DNA from: Channallabes apus
Taxonomy: Eukaryota; Chordata; Actinopteri; Siluriformes; Clariidae
Assembly (NCBI GenBank): GCA_030522415.1
Contig: CM060107.1
Coordinates: 25,672,571-25,736,570 of the forward strand
DNA length: 64,000 nt
Direction of reading: 5' to 3'
Shown here in pieces: positions 39,700-52,424 of this stretch. The first letter of the stretch is position 1, and each line of letters opens with the position of its first letter. Below the pieces are notes generated by a model. That model saw nothing but the letters and a program-made list of their open reading frames with translations, was not told where the DNA came from and made no database searches. The position numbers and the translations under genes are program-made.

Positions 39700-41228
39700 A
39701 TTTGATTCAAAATTATTATGCAAATTGGATATAAGTGTCAAACATTAAATGTTTGGTTTTTAAATTTAACTCATGGATGGTGTTGTGTCTCAGGGCTCTT
39801 TGGATCACTGAAATGAATCTCAGACACGTGTGATAATTAGTTTGCCAGATGAGCCCAATTAAAGGAAAAGTACTGAGGAAGGTTGTTCCACATTATTAAG
39901 CAGGCCGCAGGTTTCAAGCAATATGGGAAAGAAAAAGGATCTCTGCTGCCGAAAAGCGTCAAATATTGCAATGCCTTGGACAAGGTATAAAAACATTAGA
40001 TATTTCATGGAAACTTAAGCGTGATCATCGTACTGTGAAGACATTTGTGGCTGATTCAGCGCACAGACGGGTTTGTGCAGATAAAGGCAGAATGAAGAAG
40101 GTTTCTGCAAGACAAATCCATCGGATTAAGAGAGCAGCTGCTGAAATGCCATTACAAAGCAGTAAACAGGTATTTGCAGCTGATGGTGCCTCTGGAGTCC
40201 CGCGAACCTCAAGGTGTACGATCCTTTAAAGGCTTGCAGTTGTGCATAAACCTACTATTCGGCCACCCCTAATCAATGCTCACAAGCAGAAACGGTTGCA
40301 GTGAGCCCAGGCATACATGAAGACAAGTTTTTAAACAGTCGTGTTTACTGGTGAGTGTCGTGCAACCCTGGATGGTCCAGATGGATGGAGTAGTGGATGG
40401 TTGGTGGATGGCCACCATGTCCCAACAAGGCTGCGACGTCAACAAGGAGGTGCCGGAGTCATGTTTTGGGCCGGAATCATTGGGAGAGAGCTGGTAGGCC
40501 CTTTTAGGATCCCTGAAGGTGTGAAAATAACCTCTGCAAAGTATATTGACTGACCACTTTCTTCCATGGTACTAAAAGAAGAACCGTGCCTTCAGTAGCA
40601 AAATCATCTTCATGCATGACAATGCACCATCTCATGCTGTAAAGAATACCTCTGTCATTAGCTGCGATGGGCATAAAAGATGAGAAACTCATGGTGTGGC
40701 CACCATCCTCTCTTGACCTCAACCCCATTGAGAACCTTTGGAGCATCCTCGATCAAAAGATCTAGGATAGGAGGCAGTTCACATCAAAACAGCAGCTCTG
40801 GGAGGCTATTCTGACATCCCGCAAAGAAATTCAAGCAGAAACTGTCCAAAAACTCCCAAGTTCAGTGAATGCAAGAATTGTGAAGGTGATATCAAAGAAG
40901 GGGTCCAATGTTAAGATGTAACATGCCCTGTTAGGATGTTTTTGATTTGAATACTGTAGCTTTTGATTTCAGTAAATATGACCTCATAATGCTGAAAATT
41001 CAACAAAAGCCCATTTTCAGTTCTTTACAACCTATAAAATCTTTTAACTCTGTTGTGCATAATAATATGGAACAGTACTTTTTTTTTTAAACAAATATTA
41101 TCATTAGGAGGTTTGTTCAATAAAATTTTAATTATACCCTAATGGTTGATGACTTTATACTGACTGTCATTTGAATTGACTAATTATGAAAATCAGAGAA
41201 AGTTATCATTTGCATAATAATTTGGAAC

Positions 41229-41236
<8 letters not shown>
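39700..41236 (+). mobile_element. Tc1/mariner element with broken transposase (third family)
   Basis: The ends share AAATTATTATGCAAAT as an inverted pair (39709-39726 against 41210-41226). Broken frames give an HTH region (LGQGIKTLDISWKLKRDHRT), linker (KVSARQIHRIKRAAAEMP) and the catalytic region GAGVMFWAGIIG. HDNAPSHAVKNT and LDLNPIENLWSIL carry the second D and the E of a DDE triad. Several stops and frameshifts separate these pieces. It lies between 39629 and the (TG)n tract at 41231. Confidence 0.82.

Positions 41237-41307
<71 letters not shown>
41231..41307 (+). repeat. (TG)n microsatellite
   Basis: About 38 TG units run in a row, then an AT-rich tail. It overlaps the right terminus of the preceding transposon. 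Confidence 0.95.
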
Positions 41308-41313
<6 letters not shown>

Positions 41314-42517
41314 ATATATATACATACCGTACAGCCTTGTAGTCACTCCTCTTTTGCTTTTTAATAAAGAGTGCTAATGCTGTATTGAAACAATTTTCTG
41401 AAATAATTGCTACATCTAACAAGCTTGATTAGCTCAGTAAATGGTGAATGATTATTGATGGTGTGCTGCAGTTTTCATGTGATACTGTAGGTGCTTCAGA
41501 TACAGACATTATGGAATTTTTCACCTGTCCTCGCATCGCCAGATGTGCAGTCACAGACTCACGTCTTTATTTGTGCTGAATCAGAGCATAGCGTACATTT
41601 TCTCATGTCTCCAACGCTGTCCTTAAGGACCACCAGGCAGCAAGTCCAAATTTACTGTCATCATTACCTGACTCAGGTATGCTGGGAGTTAGGAAAAAGC
41701 AACCCATTTGCAGAATTGTGCAATGACTGGGGATCTTTGACAACTAAATTGGAAACCTCAGCATTATGTAAACTACTCTACTCCCGCTTTCTCTCTTTAT
41801 CTGTTTGAGTTTTGTGGTATTCTTAGAGGAGCTGTAAGGAGGAAAATGCACTATTTTTGAGAAGACATCATTAGGACACAGTTCAAAGCCAGTTCCCAAA
41901 GAAAAAGCTTAATTTAAAAGGCTGCGTGTCCAATAAACCATTAGGCACTGCTGAATTTTACGAGGTTATTTCCATGGATTTTCCAATAAAATAGGTGCTT
42001 TAATATTATTATGAACATATATTCTGTTTTAGAAGACTGTTAGAGCACTAAAGTTGGAAAATAATGGCTGACTAAATTGATGATAGCAACTTCAGAATGT
42101 TTGGTCAGCAAGATTACTCTCAATTAAATATATAAAGCATTCCTTCGCTAAATCTCAAGTCAGAACATTGTGTAACCCATGACTTTTGAATTATCCATGT
42201 GTTAATTCTGCTTATTGTGCTTCTTTAGTCATATTACTCATCACCTTAGAGGGCTCAGACAATGCTTTGCATAAATATATGTCTCCTTGTACTTTTGCAA
42301 ATAGCTCCTTGGTGTTCATCATTTCTTTTGTTAAATGTGATCTCCAACAAATTTATTTCGAAGTCATGTCATTGATTACCCGCAAATGGACTTTTGTTCC
42401 AGAACAAGTTTAGGGATGGGGTAAATACTTGCACAGTTACAACGTTTAGTTTTTTATGAGTAAATAGTTTTATTGATTTTTTTCCTTACAATATTTTTAT
42501 TCATTGTTTACTTATGA
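41308..42517 (+). other. Intron, no gene
   Basis: AT-rich sequence with no splice-flanked frame and no recognised repeat. Confidence 0.5.
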
Positions 42518-42519
42518 TA

Positions 42520-44140
42520 CAGTGGTGTGAAAAACTATTTGCCCCCCTCCTGATTTCTTATTCTTTTGCATGTTTGTCACACAAAATGTTTCTGATCATC
42601 AAACACATTTAACTATTAGTCAAAGATAACACAAGTAAACACAAAATGCAGTTTTTAAATGAGGGGTTTTATTATTTAGGGAGAAAAAAAATCCAAACCT
42701 ACATGGCCCTGTGTGAAAAAGTAATTGCCCCCTGAACCTAATAACTGGTTGGGCCACCCTTAGCAGCAATAACTGCAATCAAGCGTTTGCGATAACTTGC
42801 AACGAGTCTTTTACAGCGCTCTGGAGGAATTTTGGCCCACTCATCTTTGCAGAATTGTTGTAATTCAGCTTTATTTGAGGGTTTTCTAGCATGAACCGCC
42901 TTTTTAAGGTCATGCCACAACATCTCAATAGGATTCAGGTCAGGACTTTGACTAGGCCACTCCAAAGTCTTCATTTTGTTTTTCTTCAGCCATTCAGAGG
43001 TGGATTTGCTGGTGTGTTTTGGGTCATTGTCCTGCTGTAGCACCCAAGATCACTTCAGCTTGAGTTGACGAACAGATGGCCGGACATTCTCCTTCAGGAT
43101 TTTTTGGTAGACAGTAGAATTCATGGTTCCATCTATCACAGCAAGCCTTCCAGGTCCTGAAGCAGCAAAACAACCCCAGACCATCACACTACCACCACCA
43201 TATTTTACTGTTGGTATGATGTTCTTTTTCTGAAATGCTGTGTTACTTTTACGCCAGATGTAACGGGACACGCACCTTCCAAAAAGTTCAACTTTTGTTT
43301 CGTCGGTCCACAAGGTATTTTCCCAAAAGTCCTGGCAATCATTGCGATGTTTTTTTAGCAAAATTGAGACGAGCCTTAATGTTCTTTTTGCTTAAAAGTG
43401 GTTTGCGCCTTGGAAATCTGCCATGCAGGCCGTTTTTGCCCAGTCTCTTTCTTATGGTGGAGTCGTGAACACTGACCTTAATTGAGGCAAGTGAGGCCTG
43501 CAGTTCTTTAGATGTTGTCCTGGGGTCTTTTGTGGCCTCTCGGATGAGTTGTCTCTGCGCTCTTGGGGTAATTTTGGTCGGCCGGCCACTCCTGGGAAGG
43601 TTCACCACTGTTCCATGTTTTTGCCATTTGTGGATAATGGCTCTCACTGTGGTTCGCTGGAGTCCCAAAGCTTTAGAAATGGCTTTATAACCTTTACCAG
43701 ACTGATAGATCTCAATTACTTTTGTTCTCATTTGTTCCTGAATTTCTTTGGATCTTGGCGTGATGTCTAGCTTTTGAGGTGCTTTTGGTCTACTTCTCTG
43801 TGTCAGGTAGCTCCTATTTAAGTGATTTCTTGATTGAAACAGGCGTGGCAGTAATCAGGCCTGGGGGTGACTACAGAAATTGAACTCAGGTGTGATAAAC
43901 CACAGTTACGTTATTTTTTAACAAGGGGGGCAACCACTTTTTCACACAGGGCCATGTAGATTTGGAGTTTTTTTTCTCCCTTAATAATGTAAACCTTCAT
44001 TTAAAAACTGCATTTTGTGTTCAATTATGTTATCTTTGACTAATAGTTAATGGTTTTTGATCAGCAGAAACATTTAAGTGTGACAAATATGCAAAAGAAT
44101 AAGAAATCAGGAAGGGGGCAAATAGTTTTTCACACCACTG
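42520..44140 (-). mobile_element. Tc1-like transposon, copy 2
   Basis: Same family as 19738-21355 but reversed. Both ends read CAGTGGTGTGAAAAACTATT (inverted) and are flanked by TA at 42518-42519 and 44141-44142. Length 1621 bp. By eye it is closer to copy 3 than to copy 1. Confidence 0.95.
42738..43761 (-). pseudogene. Tc1 transposase, broken (copy 2)
   Basis: The start codon is lost: the position of ATG in the other copies reads ACG (43759-43761, minus strand). A seventh A in the run after FAK (about 43350-43356) shifts the frame. A CGA to TGA change, a typical CpG decay, stops the frame at about 43047-43049, just before [12 protein letters not shown]. The span of 1024 bp equals 1023 plus one, in agreement with a single insertion. 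Helix-turn-helix, WTDETK, DNDPKH and NPIEMLW motifs are otherwise intact, so the lesions look few and recent. Confidence 0.9.
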
Positions 44141-44147
44141 TATATAC

Positions 44148-44300
44148 AGATTAGCCATAAAAAAAATTGATTATCAGCTATACACTGGTGACAGAATCAT
44201 GAGCACCCAAGGCACACCCATGCCCTTCGGGACCAAAGCTCAACCCGTCCACTCCAGTCCCACAGAAAAGTCAATGTAGCACAATCGCCAAAAATGGTCA
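44148..44300 (+). mobile_element. Fragment of the ATCAGCCATAACATT Tc1 family
   Basis: After GATTAGCCATAAAA the sequence keeps GAGCACCCAAGGCAC, GGGACCAAAGCTCAACCCGT and CCCACAGAAAAGTCAATGTA. These match the + sense coding segment of the Tc1 family also found at 51059-51550 and 62031-62440. It adjoins the right end of Tc1 copy 2. Family membership is from memory. Confidence 0.5.
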
Positions 44301-45899
44301 CAGGGATAAATGCAAGGCACTGAATCAGTCAGTTTAGTAGTCTAAATACCTGCAAGGCAAATTCTACACGCGGATTATCTGAGCCCTACCTCCTCGCTTC
44401 TTGCTATCCACATGCAGACATTCACTAAAGTATCATTTCTCTTTAATTGGATTTTAATGCCCCCCGGAGAAACTACAAGGCAAGCAAAAAGCAACAGGTC
44501 ACAGCGGCAATGCATTCTAGCACTGTAGCGCAATTGTTTATTGCCCCGCACATCGTTATGATAAAGGTCTTCCAGGCACTATACCACATGACCACTTTCC
44601 AACGAGCTCTCATCTCCCACAACCAGCAAATACGACCTATGCCTATTTGGGAAGCATTTGGTCGTATTTTTTGTTCGAGCTGTAATTAATGATCTATTTA
44701 TTATCAGGGCTCGACACAAGTGGCCGACTCACTCGGAAATTGATTCCTTGATTACCCCAGTGGCAACAACAGGGATTGTAAACTTGCTAAATGAGCCTGT
44801 GTAAGATTGACTGCATTGGGCTTTGGTGTTATCTCTATTGTTTTTTTTGTTTTAGATTTTTTTTCCCCCTCCCCGCTCAGACATGTGAGACAGAACAAAT
44901 GTTTGTGATTTGTGGTGGAATTGCCTCCAGATATCGCATGTCCTTTCTGTCTGGAAGTATTGCTGGGCTAATTATTGCGCAGGGCAGGTGTGAAATTGCT
45001 ACATGCAGATTTAAAACCGGCTGTCAGAAGCGAAGCTGAAACAGCTCAATGAATATGGAGGTGTGATTTATTCTTTTGAGGCCCCAAAACTGTCTTGAAT
45101 ATTTCAAAGCAGTTAATTTTAGTTGCTTGCAGTCGTTTCCTTAACCTGTTCGTTACCAAACCGGTGCATGTACCACGTTCATATCGTAAACTACTCAGTA
45201 TAGTTTCTTTCTCTGTTGATGGGTAGCAGCGCTGATGGGTTCAAGCACAGCACCATGTGTCACTATCAAGAGCAGCCACACAAAAGTAGTTGTCTCTGTT
45301 ATAATGATGTTCTTCCTGTAATATGATAGAGCATCTAACCAATAATAAGACCCCTTATCAGAGTTTTTCTTATCAAAAATGAGCAGGTTTTTTAATTACA
45401 TAGGTGTTGCAGCCATAGAGGAATCCTACCCCATGAGGCCCAACTGTTCTCTTATGAGGACATGACCTTTTTTTTTGCAGCCATGTTGTCTATACACACT
45501 TGTACAAGGGTCATATGAGGACTTTTAGGAATAATTCTTTTGCCAAACTACTTTCTCTTTGAAGACATGGATCACGTTTTATAGTTGTTAGGTGCTAATA
45601 AACAGAAACATTAGGGAGAAATTACAGTGTACACAAGAGTTAGAGTCTGGGTCTCATGAGGTTAACATCAGAGTAGGCTGATAATCTGAATCTCAAGTCA
45701 ATGGCGTAGGTGTTGTAAACTGTCCAGTCTTATCTAATGTCCTTGGCCTCCATCTTTCATTAGAAATCTCTTATTTCCACCCTTAAAAGGCTGCTGGCAC
45801 AACATCCTGGCTTTTTTTTTCAAGGTATGAGGAAAAAAATTTTAATATGAATGAAATATCAATGTATTTTGGACTTAGTAAACATTTGGCAAATATACA
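44301..45899 (+). other. Intron, repeat-free block with a small hairpin
   Basis: The stretch 44390-44790 has balanced composition, no repeat and a perfect 10-bp inverted repeat AAATACGACC / GGTCGTATTT at 44628-44637 and 44660-44669. It looks like a conserved noncoding element but that is untested. Beyond 44800 the sequence is ordinary AT-rich intron. Confidence 0.4.
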
Positions 45900-46316
45900 A
45901 GAGGTGTTCGAGTCAAACTGGGACTTGTGATGAACTTTCTTGTGAATGAAGGCATACAGTAATACAGAAGACTTAAGGCACAATAAAAACATTTGAAGGA
46001 TGCAATTTTTTTAAAGAAGGGCCTATGTCCATGAATGACGATCCTGGTCTTGGTCCCACTGCAGTCACTCCTGTGAACATTCAACAATTTCAGATACTTG
46101 AAAGTCAAAGTATAGCTTGTCACCAACTTGGAGAGGAGAGGCTTCTGAGGGAACTGTCATTTACAAACATCACTTGGAACTTGGCTGGCAGTTATTGCCT
46201 CGTACTGTACATTGGGTCATTAAAGGAGTTCTTGGGAGGTCAGCGTTTCAGACATGAAGCAGGCTGTCCGATCATGGCTCCGACATACTGAGAAAACTTT
46301 CTACCTTGAAGGTATC
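45900..46316 (+). mobile_element. Mariner-like remnant, start and end of transposase
   Basis: The 5' part carries RGVRVKLGLVMNFLVNEG, matching the remnant at 9240-9482. The 3' part ends KQAVRSWLRHTEKTFYLEG, like the C-terminus of mariner transposases. The middle, including the catalytic core, is mostly lost or scrambled. Tc1 copy 3 has inserted right at the end of this remnant (TA at 46317-46318). Confidence 0.55.
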
Positions 46317-46318
46317 TA

Positions 46319-47932
46319 CAGTGGTGTGAAAAACTATTTGCCCCCCTCCTGATTTCTTATTCTTTTGCATGTTTGTCACACAAAATGTTTCTGATCATCA
46401 AACACATTTAACTATTAGTCAAAGATAACACAAGTAAACACAAAATGCAGTTTTTAAATGAGGGGTTTTATTATTTAGGGAGAAAAAAAATCCAAACCTA
46501 CATGGCCCTGTGTGAAAAAGTAATTGCCCCCTGAACCTAATAACTGGTTGGGCCACCCTTAGCAGCAATAACTGCAATCAAGCGTTTGCGATAACTTGCA
46601 ACGAGTCTTTTACATCGCTCTGGAGGAATTTTGGCCCACTCAACTTTGCAGAATTGTTGTAATTCAGCTTTATTTGAGGGTTTTCTAGCATGAACCGCCT
46701 TTTTAAGGTCATGCCACAACATCTCAATAGGATTCAGGTCAGGACTTTGACTAGGCCACTCCAAAGTCTTCATTTTGTTTTTCTTCAGCCATTCAGAGGT
46801 GGATTTGCTGGTGTGTTTTGGGTCATTGTCCTGCTGCAGCACCCAAGATCGCTTCAGCTTGAGTTGACGAACAGATGGCCGGACATTCTCCTTCAGGATT
46901 TTTTTGGTAGACAGTAGAATTCATGGTTCCATCTATAACAGCAAGCCTTCCAGGTCCTGAAGCAGCAAAACAACCCCAGACCATCACACTACCACCACCA
47001 TATTTTACTGTTGGTATGATGTTCTTTTTCTGAAATGCTGTTACTTTTACGCCAGATGTAACGGGACACGCACCTTCCAAAAAGTTCAACTTTTGTCTCG
47101 TCGGTCCACAAGGTATTTTCCCAAAAGTCTTGGCAATCATTGAGATGGTTTTAGCAAAATTGAGACGAGCCTTAATGTTCTTTTTGCTTAAAAGTGGTTT
47201 GCGCCTTGGAAATCTGCCATGCAGGCCGTTTTTGCCCAGTCTCTTTCTTATGGTGGAGTCGTGAACACTGACCTTAATTGAGGCAAGTGAGGCCTGCAGT
47301 TCTTTAGATGTTGTCCTGGGGTCTTTTGTGGCCTCTCGGATGAGTTGTCTCTGCGCTCTTGGGGTAATTTTGGTCGGCCGGCCACTCCTGGGAAGGTTCA
47401 CCACTGTTCCATGTTTTTGCCATTTGTGGATAATGGCTCTCACTGTGGTTCGCTGGAGTCCCAAAGCTTTAGAAATGGCTTTATAACCTTTACCAGACTG
47501 ATAGATCTCAATTACTTTTGTTCTCATTTGTTTCTGAATTTCTTTGGATCTTGGCATGATGTCTAGCTTTTGAGGTGCTTTTGGTCTACTTCTCTGTGTC
47601 AGGTAGCTCCTATTTAAGTGATTTCTTGATTGAAACAGTAATCAGGCCTGGGGGTGACTACAGAAATTGAACTCAGGTGTGATAAACCACAGTTACGTTA
47701 TTTTTTAACAAGGGGGGCAACCACTTTTTCACACAGGGCCATGTACCGTAGATTTGGAGGTTTTTTTCTCCCTTAATAACGTAAACCTTCATTTAAAAAC
47801 TGCATTTTGTGTTCAATTATGTTATCTTTGACTAATAGTTAACGGTTTTTGATGAGCAGAAACATTTAAGTGTGACAAACATGCAAAAGAATAAGAAATG
47901 AGGAAGGGGGCAAATAGTTTTTCACACCACTG
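46319..47932 (-). mobile_element. Tc1-like transposon, copy 3
   Basis: Same family and orientation as copy 2. The ends are flanked by TA at 46317-46318 and 47933-47934. Length 1614 bp. Compared with copy 2 it lacks 9 bp (GGCGTGGCA region, about 47638) and has a CCGTA insertion near 47744. Confidence 0.95.
46537..47557 (-). pseudogene. Tc1 transposase, broken (copy 3)
   Basis: The start codon is intact (MPRSKEIQ). The frame is lost by one base at about 47148 and regained by a 2-bp deletion at about 47039. In between it reads out of frame across the WTDETK catalytic region. It is lost again by an extra T (T7 rather than T6) at about 46901-46907. Span 1021 bp equals 1023 minus 1, minus 2, plus 1. 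The C-terminal part from [12 protein letters not shown] to the end GGPTSY has no stop. Confidence 0.9.
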
Positions 47933-47934
47933 TA

Positions 47935-50138
47935 TGTGCTAGTGATGGGATGAGTGCATTAGTGTAGCAGGGGATTATATAGAGAAATAAAGGTAGTTTG
48001 GAAATAAAGGAGTTCTGTTATTTTGCACAACCAAATGTCCAGGTTTGAATTGTACTCCCCTTCGTTTGCCGGAAATTGTGGCGTGTGTATACAGTGTTTT
48101 ACAGAACCATCTGTATGATTAACACGCATATGGTTAGACTGTAAATCCATGCTTAGTGCCCAAAATCTGCTCCCTGGACTCGTTCTACAAGGCTGATTTA
48201 ATTTAAGATGTTTTGGAAAGTCTGTCTCAGCTAAAATCCATATAGCTTAGGACATGGCAGAGTTTGGTCTCGTTGCTCCCCATAGGCATTACAGTTGGTA
48301 ATAATTGCCAATACCCACCCACTGGCTAGTTCTTCTCTTTTCACCATCTAGCGAGAGTGAGGACTAATTCCTCCAAGACATTCAAAGCCAGACAGTTCAT
48401 CTTTTCACACTGCTGCTCTTGATGAATATGGCGTATCCGAACAGACAGTGACAAAAGCATTATCTGCCCTCTTTGACATCCATAAGCACACAGACACAAA
48501 GACATAGCCTGATAGCGATGACTGGCAGTGACATCAAGGAGATTGCAAACCGTGACCTCCTGGCTTCAAGAGCCACAAAGCAGGAAGTTGTGTGGTGGCG
48601 ATCCAATTCCATGTTTTTATATGAATGATTTGCTCTGAGATTGTGTTCCATTAATTTTAAGCTATCTTACATCAAATGCGAATCTACTACAGCAAATGTC
48701 ATTCATATTTTTCTGCAGATTTACTACATTTCATATTAATTGGATTGCATTGAATGATGCCTTTAGGTATGTTTACCAGCTGTGAGCCTGGATTAGTGTC
48801 CATTTTTGTTTCTTTTTCTTCTTTATTATTTTTCAGTTTAACTTCCCCTCACTGATTCCTTCTCTTTCCTCGTCTATCGCTTTGTCTCTCCTTTTTGTGC
48901 TTCTGCATTTGTGTCAAGCTCATCTTGCCGGATTGTGAGTGAGGCACGCACAGGGAATTATGTCGACTGGAGATGAGAGGCTGCATGTGATATCAGCCTC
49001 CTCAGATATAGAAGATGTGGCATGGTGTTGTTTTTTCTTTTTAGAGACCTGCTTTTCTGTTTTTATTAATCTGTCACTTTTTTCTCGCTCTGCCTGTTTC
49101 AAAGCCTGCGGTGTGCTTGTAGAAAATGGCACGAATTCACACTTCTAAAACTGTCTGGTTTGAAACAGACTGGACAGATGTGATGATGTGAATCAGAGAC
49201 CCTACTTCATAACTCAAAAGTGTTGAAACGTGTCACTTCAAGCTCAGGATTAGGCAGGGTCACTGCTTTTAGAGCTGCGGGGATGGAGCTGAACCTGGTG
49301 TAATAGATCGGAGTGAATGTGGGCAGCAAGAATAATTTGTATTGTAAATTATTCAATAGACTAAGTCTCGAGCTAAAGACGCTACTTTTTTTTTATCCAA
49401 TCCTATATTCCAGTGTGTTCTTCTTCCTTATTCCACTAGAAAACTGCATCTTATTATTGGCATTTGCATTGCCATCTACTTTAGATTACATCTGCCTTGC
49501 TGAATCCATTTCCTCTGTATGTAAAGTACTTCCTCCGCATTTGTTATCCATTTCTGGATGCTTTTTTGCTTGCCCTCTTTTCTCCTGCCAGCGTTCCCCG
49601 GCTGAATCTCGGAGCTGCAGCAGCACAATCAGGCGTTGAGTCTAGGGACTGCTCAGGGCCTCGTAGCTGCCGTGACACGTTAGATGAAATCTAAATTACA
49701 GACCTCCAGCGAAGGCCTGCCACATAAACGAAGGAAATTATATAGAGCAGTGCACATCTGAGAAAAAGAGAGAGAGCGGAAGAAAGAAAGCATTGAAGGA
49801 CAACAGCAATTAACTCTGGTGGAGCTTAAAAATCACTCCAATTTGTCAAATTACCCATCATGCCTCACATAGCTGGGTCAACAGGAAACTGATTCATTCC
49901 TTTAGATTATTTCTCAGCTTTCGTACTTCTCCTGATCTATATTTTATTAATTTATCTCTTACATCTTACACTTTTATTTTAGCTTAAACCACTCGAGCAT
50001 TAAAGAAATTATTCTTATGAGTATTATGTGAGGGTACTACAGATCAGATTTTAGACATTTCTATGTACTGCGAGCTGTTGAAGGACATACTTTGTCTTTA
50101 ATTTCTGTATAATTTATCATTTGGATCCAAATAACATT
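47935..50138 (+). other. Intron, no gene
   Basis: No splice-flanked frame or repeat family was recognised. Parts of it, for example 48180-48660, are repeat-free with balanced composition. Confidence 0.45.
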
Positions 50139-50149
50139 ATAACTGTAAG

Positions 50150-50289
50150 CTCACAGACGCCCCTGATTGGCTGTAGAGCCGTGATTAATGTGGGAGCACT
50201 AAGAGAGGCTACAGCATCACCTGGGAATCGAACTTGCGATCTTCGAGTGATAGGGCGAGCAGTTTACCACTGCGCCATTCGGAGGCTCC
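50150..50289 (-). repeat. tRNA-derived SINE, third family
   Basis: On the minus strand the head has GAATGGCGCAGTGGTAAACT (A box) and CAAGTTCGATTCCCAG (B box). The tail contains CAGCCAATCAGGGGCGTCTG. Near-duplications ATAACTGTAAG (50139-50149) and ATAACTTGTAAG (50290-50301) flank it. A diverged relative sits in the 3' UTR at 57784-57951. Confidence 0.82.
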
Positions 50290-50301
50290 ATAACTTGTAA
50301 G

Positions 50302-51058
50302 ACTTGATGATTTTATGATTATACAGTATATGAGGGCATTCTTTCATTAATTTTCAGTATTTTAATTGTCTTTGTCCCGGTTGTAATGAAGCTGAACCCT
50401 GGCAGACTGGCCTGTACAATGAAGCATCAATGTGTATAATTAATGTCCAAGGACCTCAGTGATGTGTATACTGTACTGAATAGGGAGGGGAAAAAACTTG
50501 TCTACAGTATAACATCTTGGGATGCATCTCACTGCCTGCCCTGAATAATTTAAAGAAAACCTCACCGATGCTCACGTCTCGATCCATTCAGCATTTAAAT
50601 CAACATGGATAACTCGGAAGGCCAGCAACTGCTTACAGTGTTGGAGCGAAGCATGGTGATTAGAATGAAATGTGCTATAAGGCTGGTTTGCACATGCTGT
50701 CCACCTGCTCTCAGGGCATGCACTTGGGGTTGGGAAACAGGACAAAGTTTTTTGAAGGCAAAGTTTAAAGAGAGAAGAAAACTAAACTAAATGAAAACTT
50801 GTAGGAGCTACAGTACAGTATACAGATGTAGATTCATACAGTGCACAGTCACCATAGTAAACATCATGGATTTTACGAAAGAGTTATACATGTACTGTAG
50901 GCAAGGCTGCACTCTTAGTGGTACCAGTCTGACTACTAGGATATTTTGGGGATTTTGGATGGAAGTAGAGGAAATCCATAGAGAGAGCAAAAATATGCCT
51001 TTAAAACAGGTTCTAATTCTGAACTTTAAGCTGTATTGACTATCATGATAACACATAA
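50302..51058 (+). other. Intron, no gene
   Basis: Nothing recognised. Confidence 0.5.
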
Positions 51059-51550
51059 CCAGATCAGCCGTAACATTTACAATGCAAAACATCATGGCCA
51101 GTATTGTGCAAGTTCCCTTTGTGCCACCGGGGCATGACTCTACCTGACGTCTGATGGAGTGCTGTGGTGTGTGGCACCAGGACAGTGGCAGTGGATCTTT
51201 TGGGTGCTGTGGGTTGCAGGGTGAGACCTCCATGTTTGTCCCCTAGGTACTTTGATCGCAGGTGGGATCTGGAGAGTTTAGGTCAGGCATTCTTGGGCTC
51301 TTTGCCTGCTGGACCCCATGCATGGTTGGTGTGGTGCACTGGATGTTCTGGTGCCTTTCCATTATGACCAGCATTAGGGGGCGGGGGTTTCAGCAATTTG
51401 AGCTGCAGTAGCTTTTTTGTGGGATTGGACCAGACATGCATGTGTTTGGTCCCCCTGGTATAGGTCAGACTTGTCACCAGGTTACTGGTGTATAATTAAT
51501 AATCAGTGTTAATCTGTTAACGTTTTGTGTTTTATGTCATGGCTGATTAG
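51059..51550 (+). mobile_element. Tc1 family ATCAGCCATAACATT, deleted copy
   Basis: The left end GATCAGCCGTAACATT pairs with the right end ATGGCTGATTAG. Between them lie fragments such as GAGTGCTGTGGTGTGTGGCA, GTGAGACCTCCATG and CAGCAATTTGAGCTGCAGTA, in the order of the full element. The catalytic core is missing. Length is about 490 bp against about 1.6 kb for the family as I recall. Confidence 0.75.
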
Positions 51551-52424
51551 TTTAATTATAAATTCACTATTAACTATTATTATTATTATTATTGTTGTCG
51601 ATATCATCATGATCATTAATTTAATAATTATTGAGTAGAACCATCTCTAATTAGATGCATTATGCAGACTTTGAGCTTAATTACCAGAAATTAGCTTGAA
51701 GAATGTATGGAAGCTTTGATGTATGAAAAAATCCTGATTTTGCAACCCATTAACCAACGTAAGTTTTGAGCAAGTACTTTTCTCAGTACTTTTCGAATTC
51801 CTGGTCTGTATCAGTCATGAATGTAATACAAATGTAGTATATAATGTTAAAGAATACAGACATGAGACTTGAGAACATTAGAAGAGCCAGAAATCTAGAA
51901 GTGGCCCCTCAGGGCTAGATCAGTAAGCATTAAGCACTTTCTCTGATTAGGGACCAGGCATTTGCAGGCCCGGTTTCCTCTAATCTGGCCCACCCTTATT
52001 CATCATCAGAGACACGCTGCCCACTGATCAGCAGTAAGCAGCTGCACTGAAGCTCATCAGTGTGCTAGAGCTGCTGTTAGGAAATGCCTAGCCATATTTA
52101 ACTAGCAATGACATGATTGTTAAGGCACTGCTGCACACTTGCATTCAGCCTTTTTTTACATTCTATAATCAGGTAGTGTTCCTATGCTTCCTATGTAATG
52201 TTTTGTTCTGAATATAAGTCTAAATATAAATGTATGCCTCATGAGCAAACCAGACATGACTGTGGCAAAGAAAACACCCTAAGCCTTAGGGCCTAAGGCA
52301 AAAAAAGTGTTAAAAAGTACTGAATTATCTGCATCGGTAATATTTTAAAAACCAACAGAAAAATTTAATGAAAAAGTAGGAAGTAATCTTTATAATTGAT
52401 GATGCACTCAGGTTTAGGCGATTA
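51551..52424 (+). other. Intron, no gene
   Basis: A short ATT trinucleotide run lies near 51577-51593. Nothing else was recognised. Confidence 0.5.
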
